A stretch of DNA of 64,000 nucleotides from Cheiracanthium punctorium. Lineage: Eukaryota > Arthropoda > Arachnida > Araneae > Cheiracanthiidae. The DNA lies in assembly GCA_038373885.1 (NCBI GenBank), contig JAWZYV010015855.1:1-64000 (forward strand), given 5' to 3'. Below the pieces are notes generated by a model. The model was not told the origin of the DNA. It did no database searches and was given only the letters and a program-made list of their open reading frames with translations. The translations under genes were made by a program, and so were the position numbers. The stretch's first letter is position 1. Each line of letters starts with the position of its first letter. Of the stretch, positions 25,661 to 36,039 are shown piece by piece.

Positions 25661-25732
25661 AATTTCCTAAAATTATTCTGCAGAGGTCAAAGCTCGACCT
25701 CCTACCAGAGTGTGATGAGAACGTAAAACTTG
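25661..25732 (+). CDS. Predicted exon: divergent relative of the tandem 35-residue modules
   Basis: This 72-bp exon lies between TTCTTTTCAG (ending 25660) and G|GTGAGTGA (from 25733), phase 1-1. It encodes 24 residues beginning EFPKIILQRSKLDLLPECDE. It is homologous to the six array exons at 47-55 kb, which begin EFPKTMLEKSGLDDPP, but it lacks the last 11 codons of those exons and has a normal GT donor where they have GC. Its downstream intron also matches theirs: a stretch about AATAGGA-TGAGGGTGATRC and a CGAGACGAG...CTCGTCTC block. It looks like the older, single-copy form from which the distant array was derived, or a sister of it. Confidence 0.68.
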
Positions 25733-25739
25733 GTGAGTG

Positions 25740-26076
25740 AATACAACCTCTTTATTTGTGCCAATAGGATTGAGGGTGATGCAAACAAATTCCGTGTAAA
25801 AAAAGGGGCTTGCGGTTCTAATTGGCTTTTATGGAAATAGAGATGGATGAGAGGCGAGGCGAGACAAGGATTTGCAGTTGTTATTTTAGACGAGACACTA
25901 TTTCTCGTCTCTCAAACATATGACTACGCGCCTAATAAAAAGTTGACTTTCTAAAATAGCCTTTATAGTCCCGCGTTCTTCGCTTTGACTAAAGGAAATT
26001 TTTACGCATCCAAACACAGACCAATTTTTAATAGTTTACTGATATCAATTTTTTACGTGACTCTAAACTGAGTTTA

Positions 26077-26114
<38 letters not shown>

Positions 26115-27320
26115 CGAAAGTATAAACTTGAATTATTATTTTCACCCTTATTTTCAAAGAAAAGTGGCATTAGTACAAGCCCATGAAAAATGACTCTTGT
26201 AATGTCACAGTAATTACTTTAAAACTTTTTTCATAACCCCTAAAATACTTTCTTTTTTTTGGGGGGGGGGGGTTGTCAACTTGACGCTCGGGGCGCGAGC
26301 CCCGCTTGAACCCTGTTAGTTTCAGTTCTGCTTATATTGAAACATATTCCGATGTTCTTTCAAACTTTCGAGCAATACAAAATTTTGCTTCAATCAAAAA
26401 TGATGATAAGTTGTACGGAAAAGCAACAAACAATATTATTATTTTGCAAACAGATAAATGCTGCCTTTAAAATTCTGATTTTTAAATGTAAATTGAAATA
26501 ATGAGATGTAGTGAAGCTAAAATAACGTATTTGCGTCTCTGTTATGTACTTTGTTTATTTTGAATGTTTTAAGTATTAAAACTCCAAACAATAACCACCT
26601 CCAAAAGACGGCCAGCATTGGATAGCCCCACAGATGCCGTCCTTCGTAGGTTCGCTGTATTTCATGTAAATATAGTTTCCAATTTAAAAAATATACATAG
26701 TTATCAAGTCATCGTGATCATCATTATAAGATCCACCATGGCTGTTTAGGCAAAGCACTGAACATTGTTGATAGCTGAAGAGTAAAGGTTTTGCTCTCTG
26801 GTCCACCGCACGATTACCAACCTAATGGTCTGGAGTTTAGCTCGGTTTTCTGCATAAGTAAAGTGAATATTTGTAAAATAACTTTATAAAGTCCTTACGC
26901 CAAGTCACCTTACTTTAACAGGCAGATAGCTCTTTCGTAACTTTGCCTTAACGCAACACAAGCTTCCAGCACCTTCATTATAAACAAAGGCTCTTAAACA
27001 CGTTTCCTTTTCATTACTAGACTATAGAACCCACTGAAGTAGATTTTATTTCATTTCACAATTGCTGCTTAGTTTGGAAAATATCACCAAATACAAGCAA
27101 AATTGAAAATTGACGGACCACGTGTTACATTCTTTACCATTCTTCCGCTTAGATGAAACTTAGATGTCTAGAAAAGTAGCAAATTAAAGCTTTCCAAGAT
27201 GCAGTAATTCGTTGTTTTGGGGGGGTAATCGATGCAGGAGGAATGCATTCAGCAAGTGAAAGCTATTCTCCATTTCGGTAGGAAGTGCGGGCAAAAATAA
27301 GTATTTCGATGGATACAAAG
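25740..27320. other. Intron between the exons at 25661 and 27465
   Basis: The first 200 bp keep the array-type intron signature (AATAGGATTGAGGGTGATGC and GGCGAGGCGAGAC...CTCGTCTC). The rest is AT-rich with a 29-base A-run (26082-26110) and a G-run near 26264. No gene is seen. Confidence 0.6.
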
Positions 27321-27464
27321 TATGATAGATGAGATTTATCACTCAATGTTCCATACCATGTTTTGTTTCATGTAATCAGTAGTCCGTGTAAAGTTCTATT
27401 TAAAGACATTTTTTTTGCTTCTTAAACTTGCTACTTTGTGTTATCGTAACTTTCAAATTTATAG

Positions 27465-27593
27465 ATCATCCATTACAAATTGAGCATAAATTCAACGAGG
27501 ACGATGTTGATGACGACGACTGTTGGAAATTACTCAAGTCTAGGAGTGTAAATAACAAGATCTGGCAGATCGTTGCAGGAAACCCCAAGAAGG
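27465..27593 (+). CDS. Predicted acidic phase 1-1 exon of the IRF-like gene
   Basis: This 129-bp open exon lies between AAATTTATAG (ending 27464) and G|GTGAGTGG (from 27594). It encodes 43 residues: a start near DHPLQIEHKF, a very acidic run (EDDVDDDD), then CWKLLKSRSVNNKIWQIV and NPKK. Two tryptophans and the acidic-then-basic layout suggest a short folded or interacting segment, but I recognise no domain. Intron flanks on both sides resemble those of the exon at 23704, pointing to an old exon duplication. It precedes the BEL and hAT insertions that enlarge the next intron to about 19.7 kb. Confidence 0.58.
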
Positions 27594-27856
27594 GTGAGTG
27601 GATCATGAACCATTACTACTTTTCAAGTTTTTATTTTACTCTATGTGCACTGCACGCTGGTTCCTTTCGCTGCAGATACTTTAACCGTTTGAAACGCATG
27701 TGGTAATGCACGGTTGCGGCATGAAACTACCTTATTTCAGCGCTTTCACGGCTAATCGCAAAAAAGTATGGCTAAATCTTCCTAGCTCTGGAAAAGTACA
27801 GCTTAAAAGAGCCATCGTCAATACTAATTAGAACAATGAAATCGTGAATACTGTTT

Positions 27857-28371
27857 CAGACTTGCCAACTTTTACGGTTTACGCCTAAAATTTACGCATT
27901 TCGACTGCTGTTTACGCTTTTACGCATACAGTGCTTTTTTTTACGCATTTCCGGATATTTTCTTCCTAACTTGTGTATATTTCTTTAAAACTGAAATTGA
28001 TATTAAAAAGAAATGTATTCGGTTTTAAATTGAAATGATGTTCTATGTTTGGGCCTTTTTGCCTTTTCAATATGGATCTAAGTGGTAGCATCGGCACCAT
28101 GATCCATATCGCACATCCATGTTGACACAATGCGCATCAAAATATATTTCTTTGTTGCCACTGAGGCAAAGGAAAAAAATCTTTTTCCCAGATGCGACGC
28201 CGAGTATTTCTTAATTGGTTTACCCAGTCATGACGTCATAGAGTAGAGCGAATGGGAGAATCGTTTACTAGGGAGTAAGTCTTTCTCCTGTGACTTGTGC
28301 GTCGCACGTGGTGTTCTTCGTTATCAGCCATCAGCGCGCGCCCGCTTTACGGTTAAGTGGTAGACGCAGAC
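27857..28371 (+). mobile_element. 5' end of a hAT element, truncated by the BEL element
   Basis: It starts with the hAT terminal repeat CAGACTTGCCAAC and matches the first 500 bp of the element at 38128 almost base for base. This includes runs of TTTACGC motifs and the segment GGATCTAAGTGGTAGCATCG. The match ends abruptly at about 28371, where BEL-type sequence begins. It is non-coding leader DNA only. Confidence 0.8.
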
Positions 28372-28372
28372 C

Positions 28373-28540
28373 ATGGCTCACTTGGATAAATACAGGCTGT
28401 CCAGAAAGCTCCGTTTTTCCGTACGAGTAAATTTTCGCTTCTTCGCCGATTTGTCGCTTTTATCCAACGAATCACTGTTGCCAACTCTGCCGGAGAAAAT
28501 ATGCATAAATCAAAGCTAAAAGTATCCAGGAATGGATAAC
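28373..28540 (+). pseudogene. Residual gag start of the BEL element
   Basis: An ATG at 28373 opens a frame of 44 residues (MAHLDKYRLSRKLRFSV...) ending in a stop. A short Met-Ala-Leu-Asp-type start is common in BEL gag proteins. Nearly all of gag, including the capsid region, is missing before the protease region begins in another frame. Assignment rests mostly on position. Confidence 0.35.
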
Positions 28541-28541
28541 A

Positions 28542-29009
28542 ATGGCCGCATTCGCAAAACACCACAAGTCCATCTGTGACACATTAGAATCTAAACCCGA
28601 CAACGAAACTACAATAACTACCATGTTTCACAATCAACACGAACCGAAAGTAGAAAGTGATATGTTGTTATTAACTTGTGACGTATTAATTCATTATAAT
28701 TCTAAATCGAAAATAGCGCGTATTTTGTTGGATACTGGGTCTCAAAGAAGTTTCGTTTCAGAAAATATAGTTAAAGAGCTAAATCTCCCTATAATTCGTG
28801 AAGAAAATTTGAGTGTTTATCCATTTGGTTCTTCTAAACCAATTAAAAAATCCTACAAAGTAGTTAAATTGCTACTGCGAAATCTCACGAGCTCAGCGGA
28901 GATCGAAATTGAGGCACTTCAGACAGAAATTATTTCAACGGCGCCAGTGGCAATTCCAAATGAAAAAATACGAGAGCTAATGAGAGAGAAAAATTACCAC
29001 CTGGCTTAG
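28542..29009 (+). pseudogene. BEL gag tail and aspartic protease
   Basis: This 155-residue frame starts with a remnant of a gag zinc knuckle (AKHHKSIC, residues 5-12). It continues into a retroviral-type aspartic protease with the active-site motif LLDTGSQRSF around residues 60-70. Retropepsins cleave the polyprotein. A TAG at 29007-29009 ends the frame. The polymerase region resumes 57 bases later in the same frame, so a single stop separates protease from polymerase. This may be a disabling mutation. Confidence 0.8.
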
Positions 29010-29066
29010 GAAAAGCGCGGTCAAGGTCAGATCGGAATTTTAATAGGCATAGATAATTTCGCTCGA

Positions 29067-32000
29067 GTGGCATGTGGAAAGCTTCAAAATATAAACAATC
29101 TGCTTCTACTCGAAACGGTATTTGGATATACAGTCATGGGACAGGCTGAGAAAGATATAAACACCTCAGAGCAGTGTATTAATTCTCTGTTTATGCGTTG
29201 CGAAGCAGAATCAAGTGAAATATGTAATGAACTCCGAAAGTTCTTTGAGTTGGATTCTTTAGGCATAAATGAAAAGGAAAATATATGCGCGTCTAACGAA
29301 GTCTTAAAAAACTTTGAGGAAAATATAAAATATGAGAAGGGAAGATATGAGGTAAAATTACCGTGGAAGGATGAGGCACAAGTACCTCATAATAATTTTG
29401 ACCTCGCAAAACGTCGATTTAATAAACTAATGTACAGATTAAAAGATCCTTGGCTGTATGAAAATTATAAGAATGTTATTTCAGAACAACTTAGGGAAGG
29501 GATTATAGAGGAATGTCAGGATGTTGAAATAAAATTGGAAAACTGTTACTATATGCCTCACTCTGCAGTTGTTAGAAAAAATAAAACCACAAGCAAAGTT
29601 AGAATTGTATACGATGCATCTTCCAAAGAAAATAAACAAAAATCCCTAAATGAATATTTACATCAAGGACCGAATTTAAACCCTAATTTATTGACTTTAA
29701 TTTTAAAGTTTCGAGAACATAAAATTGCATTTTCATCGGACATTGAGAAGGCATTTTTGCAGATTGCAGTTGCGCCTTCTGATAGAGATTATCTTCGTTT
29801 TCTCTGGACAGATAGAGATTTATTTGACACAAACAACATTAAAATTTTCCGATTCAGGAGGGTTCCGTTTGGCGTTACTTCAAGCCCTTTCCTCTTAGCT
29901 GCAACGATTAAACACCACATACAAAGATACAAAACAGAATTACCAACGATAGTTGAAATGTTAGACAAAAATTTATACGTTGATGATTTATTCTTTGGAG
30001 GTAAAGATGCCAGTGAAGCGTACAATTTGTCAGTAAAGGCAGATAAACTATTAATGGATGCAGGAATGAAATTAAGAAAATGGAGAACAAATTCCAAAGA
30101 TTTGAGCAAACTCTCGTCTGAAAATAACATGGAGATCGAAGATAATGAAGAGCCATCTAAGGTGTTAGGAATAAAGTGGGATGACAAATTAGATGTTTTA
30201 CAATTAGAGATTAATCCCCTCTTAGACTCAATTAAGAATGCTAAAAACACAAAACGGTTCATTTTACAAACAGTAGCTAAAATCTTCGACCCATTGGGAA
30301 TTTTATCGCCATATACAATCAGAGTAAAATGTCTCCTTCAAGATATGTGGGAAAGAGGAACAAGATGGGATGAGAAACTTCCTCAAGAATTGCAAGAAAA
30401 GTGGGTCAGCTGGTACTCCGAAATTGAAGATATTAAAGATCTTTCTGTCGAGAGAAGATACTTTACAGACGAAGTTCAAATGAACACGGATGCACTACAA
30501 CTTCACGTGTTCTCAGACGCCAGTCCCAGGGCTTACGGCGCAATCGCGTACTTTAGGCAAAGGGATGCGAAGGCATTTAATACTACTTTTGTAATGTCAA
30601 AGGCGCGAGTCGCCCCATTGAAACGACTGACCGTACCCAGGTTGGAACTCCTAGGAGCAGTAATTGCAGCTAGAATTGCCAAATATCTTGAAGATATTTT
30701 CAAAATAGAGAAATGCAACATCTATCTTTACACGGATTCGTCAATAGTTCTGCACTGGATTAAAGGCACTTCGAGAGAATGGAAACCATTTGTAGCTAAC
30801 AGGGTCATCGAAATAAAAACGAATTCTGATCCACAGAACTGGAACTACTGTAAAGGAAAAGAAAACCCAGCAGATTTGCTCACAAGAGGTGAATCAGTTC
30901 AAAGATTGAAGAACAGTAACAGGTGGTTTAGAGGACCAGACTGGTTGACATTATCGGAAGAACTTTGGCCATCAAGCATAGCAGATAAAGTAACATCAGA
31001 AGAAGTGCTAGCAGAAAAGAAAACGGTCAAAATAGAAACCTGCCATCAGTTAGTCTGCAACACCATCCCTAATAATGACCCAATCCTAAATATTGAAAAC
31101 TACAGTAAACTGTCAAAGATGTATCGAATCACTGCTTGGATCAACAGATTTGTTTACAATGCGAGAAATGATACCAAAAAATCCGGTCCATTAACTGCAG
31201 ATGAACTGCGTATCGCTGAAATTTATTGGGTAAAACACACTCAGTCAATACATTTTAAGAGTGAGATTAACTCATTGAAAGAAGGAAATTCAGCTGACAC
31301 GTCATCATGTCTATACAATTTAAATCCAATTTTAGATTCGTATGAAATTATAAGCTTAGGCGGAAGACTGCAAAACTCCGATCTGGAATTACACGAAAAA
31401 CATCCATGGATAATTCCCAGCAAGTCAAAATACACCGAATTACTAGTAATGAACGCTCATTTAAAGGTCTATCATTCGGGAGTCGCTGATACTTTGGCGG
31501 AAGCAAGAAGTAAATTTTGGATCCTTAGAGGAAGACAAGTAGTTAAATCTATCTTGAAAAAATACTTAACTTGCAAACGATTTAGAATACGTTCTGGTAC
31601 ACAAGTGATTGCACCTCTGCCAGCGGACAGGATCCAGAAATCCTTTCCATTCGAGATCACAGGAATCGATTTCGCTGGTCCCCTCTTTACAAGAGATGAT
31701 AACAGGAAGCATTATATATTACTGTGTACATGCGCAGTCACACGTGCAATTCACTTAGAATTAGTATCTAATTTGACCACCGAAACATTCTTATTAGCTT
31801 TACGAAGATTCATCGCCAGACGTGGATTGTGTTCAACTATCTACTCCGATAACGCGAAGACGTTTAAGAGATCAAACCTTAAAGAGATATTAAAAGAGAT
31901 ATGGAGTAACATCAATTCATCTGAAGTAAGCGACTTTTTCGGAAAAACAGGTATAAATTGGAAATTTATTGTGGAAAGAGCTCCCTGGTGGGGCGGGTTC

Positions 32001-32525
32001 TGGGAGAGATTAGTAAGATCAGTCAAAACAATCCTATGCAAAGTTATCGGAAAATCGTCCCTATCTGTCGCAGAACTAGAAACCATATTAACAGAGATAG
32101 AATCTATAATTAATTCCCGACCAATCACATATTTATATGAAGATCCTGCAGGAAGACGAATAACCTCATTACCACCAGTAAAACTGAATGAAAACCTCAT
32201 GACAACCAGAAAGACATTAACTAAACGTTATAACTATCGACAAAGACTGTTGGATCATTACTGGGAAAGATGGAGAAAAGAATACTTAATGAACTTAAAA
32301 TCGGCCAATTGTGCACCTTCTGCTGCAGCATCACGAGACTTCAAAGAAGGTGATGTGGTACTTCTGGGAGACACTAAGCTACCCAGAAACATGTGGAGCA
32401 TGGGTAGAATCCTTGAAGTGTTTCCAGGTAGAGACGGAAAGGTGAGAGCATGCAGCGTAAAAATCAAATCAGGAACAATTAAAAGACCTGTACAATTGCT
32501 GTTTCCATTAGAGCTAAGAGACTGA
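29067..32525 (+). pseudogene. BEL pol: reverse transcriptase, RNase H, integrase
   Basis: An uninterrupted frame of 1152 residues. The reverse transcriptase has DIEKAFLQI near residue 225, RVPFGVTSSPF near 265 and the YVDD catalytic motif near 304. RNase H starts at VFSDASPRAYGA, near residue 480. The integrase shows GIDFAGP near 866, YSDNAKTF near 927 and WWGGFWERLVRS near 974, giving the D-D-E triad. Its N-terminal zinc-binding region has the His pair but only one cysteine of the usual pair (YLTCKR), which may weaken it. The frame is in phase with the protease frame, separated by a single stop. The long intact frame suggests fairly recent insertion. Confidence 0.9.
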
Positions 32526-32656
32526 TTGAACTGCGAACTTTAATTGTGTTTTATATATATATTAGAGTGTAATTTGTGTAACCATTATTTCATTATTTGT
32601 ATTTAAACTTTTTTATTTAGTATTTAGATGAAATTTAATTTCATCGGGGGGGAAGA

Positions 32657-32828
32657 TGTAGAATCTTGGGACTTTCCCCCTGGAAGAGAAAAATTCTGCG
32701 CGATTGCAGCGCCACTGGTGAGTATGTTTACTTCAGTATGTTTCACTAGAGATAAGAACCAGATGTAATGACGGACAGGCATGTTCGACCGAATAATACG
32801 GCTAAACTTTTAAAACCTGTGTCATAAA
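32657..32828 (+). mobile_element. Start of BEL 3' LTR, interrupted
   Basis: It starts TGTAGAATCTTGGG straight after a polypurine tract 130 bases downstream of pol. It runs for about 170 bases until the TIR transposon begins near 32829. Without a 5' LTR to compare, the right boundary is unknown; sequence after 35942 may be its continuation. Confidence 0.5.
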
Positions 32829-33208
32829 TAGACTATGGGACGAACATTAATATTCTTCAAGTTCGTTTACCATGCTTTGGGACTACGCAAACGCATGATT
32901 AAACTATTCTAAATGTTAAATTTTATCTTAAATCTTAATGTTCCCACGCTTAAAGGTGCACGTTTTATATAAAATAACAACTCTAACGCGAACTATATTT
33001 TTGTCTTGTTTGCAGCCATACATGGAATAGCCACCAGATGGCGTGTGCAAATTTTTTTACTAAATTAAATAAATAACATTGTAAACTCAAAATGCTAGTT
33101 TTTAATTCATTTCATGTCATTAAAATAATTAATACTAGGTAAATATAGTAAAATTACACATCTTTATTTTATTTATGCCGCATTTCTTTCTGCGTATCAC
33201 TCCGCCGT

Positions 33209-33454
33209 TTGTTTGTGTACATTTGTTTGTTGACATCCCATCGTTCTTACGCTATAATAGTAACGCTCGTTGAAATGCGTGCTACTGCCGCCCCATTTTG
33301 CTGCATTCATCTTTTCGAAGATATAAATGATGATCTAATTCTTTTATCGGACAAAAGCTTTGAAAAATTAAGACAGTGGGGGTTGTTTCTTGATGGCAAA
33401 GAAAAAGAAATATCTGAGTATTTAAACGCTTTAAAAGGTTTCAAGGACGATTAG
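33209..33454 (+). pseudogene. Captured gene fragment in TIR transposon copy 1
   Basis: A frame of about 80 residues contains CCIHLFEDINDDLILLSDKS and FEKLRQWGLFLDG. About 90 bp on, another frame (to 33729) reads GWIINDCISVQWGNLPIA, then HISCVCLKTACMSKKCTCK and CSEFCSYE. The W...LP..(A)..LL..I.C.C...C...C.C...C...C layout resembles the C-terminal CXC-type region of uncharacterised proteins common in arthropod genomes. Copy 2 at 50708-51230 has the same pieces. It is a fragment, and I do not know its function. Confidence 0.5.
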
Positions 33455-33805
33455 AACTTCGGAAAATGGGCTGAAACGATGTAATTATCAATGTAATATT
33501 TATCGTAGGTGTTTGGAAAATTGTATTAATGCTCCAAGCCACCTGAACATGGATGGATTATAAATGACTGCATTTCTGTTCAGTGGGGTAACTTGCCTAT
33601 TGCAGCAGATTTCTTACTGAAACACATCTCATGTGCATGCCTTAAAACTGCATGTATGTCAAAGAAATGTACTTGCAAGTTGAATAATTCAGCATGTTCA
33701 GAGTTTTGCTCTTATGAGAGTAACTGTTAAAACTCTAAAATGAAAGAAGCGTTTTAGATTGTATTGATGATTTAAGCGAATGTTCAGAATAAATTAATGT
33801 AAGTT

Positions 33806-34213
33806 ACGGAATGCAATCCCGCTTTTGCGGGATTAGAATGTCCCGCAACACATTAGAATGTCCCCAAACACATTAGAATGTGTTTTATAAGTTTCATATT
33901 ATGAATTAAGATAAAGTATTAATCCTGATAGTGCTTATAAACTTACTTTTTCGTACTTTTCTCTATTAAAATTAATTTTTATTTGAATAAAATGTCAATC
34001 CCGCACGAGATTGCGGGATCCCGCGGGATTGACATTTCATTCAAATAAAACTTAATTTTAATAGAGAAAAGTGGGAAAAAGTAAGTTTATAAGCACAGTC
34101 AGGTTTAATACTTTATCTTAATTCAAAACTAAAACAATACCTTACATAAATATGAAAATTATAGCCATGATATTGTAATCCCGCAAAAGCGGGATTGCAT
34201 TCCCTAATGTAAG
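33806..34213. mobile_element. Palindromic MITE nested in TIR transposon copy 1
   Basis: The two halves are inverted copies over about 200 bp each. The outer ends are GGAATGCAATCCCGCTTTTG and its inverse, and the centre is GCGGGATCCCGCGGG. Flanks on both sides share TAATGTAAGT, a 10-base duplication of the length made by Mutator-like elements. The same structure sits at the matching place in copy 2 (about 50245-50640), so it inserted before the TIR transposon duplicated. Confidence 0.75.
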
Positions 34214-36039
34214 TAATACTTTTTCGTATACTAATATTACTCTTTATATCGATCAACTATATGTATCGATTTAGAGTTTGTAGTATAACATTTTAATTGA
34301 AAAAATATGCCCTTTAAAGTGCTATGTCTGCAGTCTCTGATCTTTGACGGGTTACCACCTCGCTCACTGCCAAGCTTTATCCAAACGTTCTCTTGTGGAC
34401 ATATATGGGAGGCTAGGGGGTCTTCTGGATACATAGACTATTTGATACAGCTGTTCTCTGTATTTTTTCATATCTATTCTTTGCTGTATTTGTCTTTTTA
34501 TCTGTGCCATTAGAAATAGAAAAAAAAAGTACTATTATACTTTTAGGTATGCCCCTAGTGTAGTATTTTTATTGATTTATGACAACTTGTAGCTACTATT
34601 GCTTATGTAGTAGTATTTTTTTATTTTAATTACTTTTTCCAATTTACATTTCATATTTCTCTGACATTGGTGTTTGTTATTAATGTAAATAAAACACATT
34701 TGCTGAAATTTGCTTTCTGTCCCATATTATTTGTTCCTAGAGTGTTATTGTTTTCCTGATATGTGGGGTAAAATGAAACACTGTCAGGTGTTTACCTTCT
34801 GTCATTTTCTATTGAAAATAAATGCTATGAAGATTAATTTAAATGAAGAAAATAGCTGGTTGAAAGTGTACATTATATATATTTTTGTAGAAGCAAAGTT
34901 GTGGGGAAAAAAAGTAGTTTTTTTTTATATTTTTTATGTACACACCATGTGCCTATATTGAACTTGTGGTGGAGTACTTCCAACAGCAAGGACGAATATG
35001 ATTTAATAAAGAAAAATATATAAATACAGCATATGAATTTTATAAGTAACTAAAACATTATGTGCAACAATTATTTGAAAAAAAAAAAACTACCTAGAGT
35101 GTAAAATTTATTTTTAGGTGTTTGAATTTAATTCATACTTTAAAAATCTTTAGAAAAGTTTCTTTTTATTTTTTTAATGCAAATAAATATGAAAAATAAA
35201 GAAGTGCATGTAAAATAAAAAAATTACTAATTAAATATTCGGTATGCCGTAGAATCCCTGTTGGGCAACTAGTACTAATCAAAATATTTGTCACTTAGAT
35301 TCAGATATGAATCCTTAATAAATCTAGTAATATTTTTGTAAGTAAATTAAATATTATTAATTTTTTCAACTTCCTAAAAAAATTTATACTAGTGAAAATA
35401 TAAAAATATTAATATGTATATTTCAAGATCAATATTCTAAAAAAAAAAAAAAATTGGAAATTTTCAAAATTAAAACGTAGGACGTAGGACTTCGTAAGAT
35501 GTCTGTTTACGTTCGTCTGCTCAACCGCCGGTCGAAATGTAAACAAACAGCGGAAGGTTACAATGGCCATTTATTGGTGATGAAATAAAACCGAAATGAA
35601 AATGCGAACTGTATTTATTGGCATATTAATGCTTTTTTTGACATAATATGAAATAAAAAGAAGTATATTATTAGTTAGCAGCATTTAAAAAAAAATTAAT
35701 GAGATTATCGATGCGCCATCTCGTGGTGATTTCTAAGATTAGTTGCAAATAGGGCAGAAATATAGTTCCAGGTATATTTGACTTATTTTAAAACAGTGTG
35801 CAAAATTAAGTGTGGGAACATTGCAATTAATGATAAATTGCACCAAATAGAAGGTTTTAATAACAAATTTGTGCAGTCCCAAGTTATGGCAAACGGAATT
35901 TAAATTCCATGTGTTTATTGGGCGAGCGTCCCATGGTCTAAAATGTACAAATGTAAATTAAGCATAATAAATTAATCCAGAATGAATGCTTATGAACATT
36001 TATAGACAAATCACAGTCACTAAGGAAGTTTAGAAGGAA

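Larger units (their letters stand above)
28372..32828 (+). mobile_element. BEL/Pao LTR retrotransposon, 5'-truncated and gag-deleted
   Basis: Protease, reverse transcriptase, RNase H and integrase occur in BEL/Pao order on the plus strand. They are followed by a polypurine tract (GGGGGGGAAGA) and what looks like the start of a 3' LTR (TGTAGAATC, from 32657). No 5' LTR or primer-binding site is present: a hAT fragment abuts at 28371. Gag is reduced to a possible short start and a tail with part of a zinc knuckle. The 3' LTR is cut at 32828 by the TIR transposon. The copy cannot be autonomous. Confidence 0.85.
32829..35942 (+). mobile_element. 3.1-kb TIR transposon, copy 1
   Basis: Imperfect terminal inverted repeats of about 65 bp: the left begins TAGACTATGGGACG and later has CTTTGGGACTACGCA; the right, inverted, begins TAGACCATGGGACG and has ACTTGGGACTGCA. 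A second copy lies inverted at 48645-51617. It carries two short plus-strand frames with a cysteine-rich tail and a nested palindromic MITE at about 33806-34213. No recognisable transposase is present, so it is probably non-autonomous with captured coding DNA. AAA or TA flanks could be the target duplication. The superfamily is not assigned. Confidence 0.75.

Noticed and set aside
29789..30262. 157-residue minus-strand frame under the BEL polymerase
   Set aside because: It is a shadow of the polymerase reading frame on the opposite strand.
34307..34513. 68-residue frame repeated at 49995-50201
   Set aside because: It is present in both transposon copies only because the whole element is duplicated; no domain, splice or start context supports it. 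The opposite strand also has short frames.
35943..36035. Right half of the BEL 3' LTR after the TIR transposon
   Set aside because: Plausible by position, but there is no 5' LTR to compare and no clear CA end, so it was not annotated.
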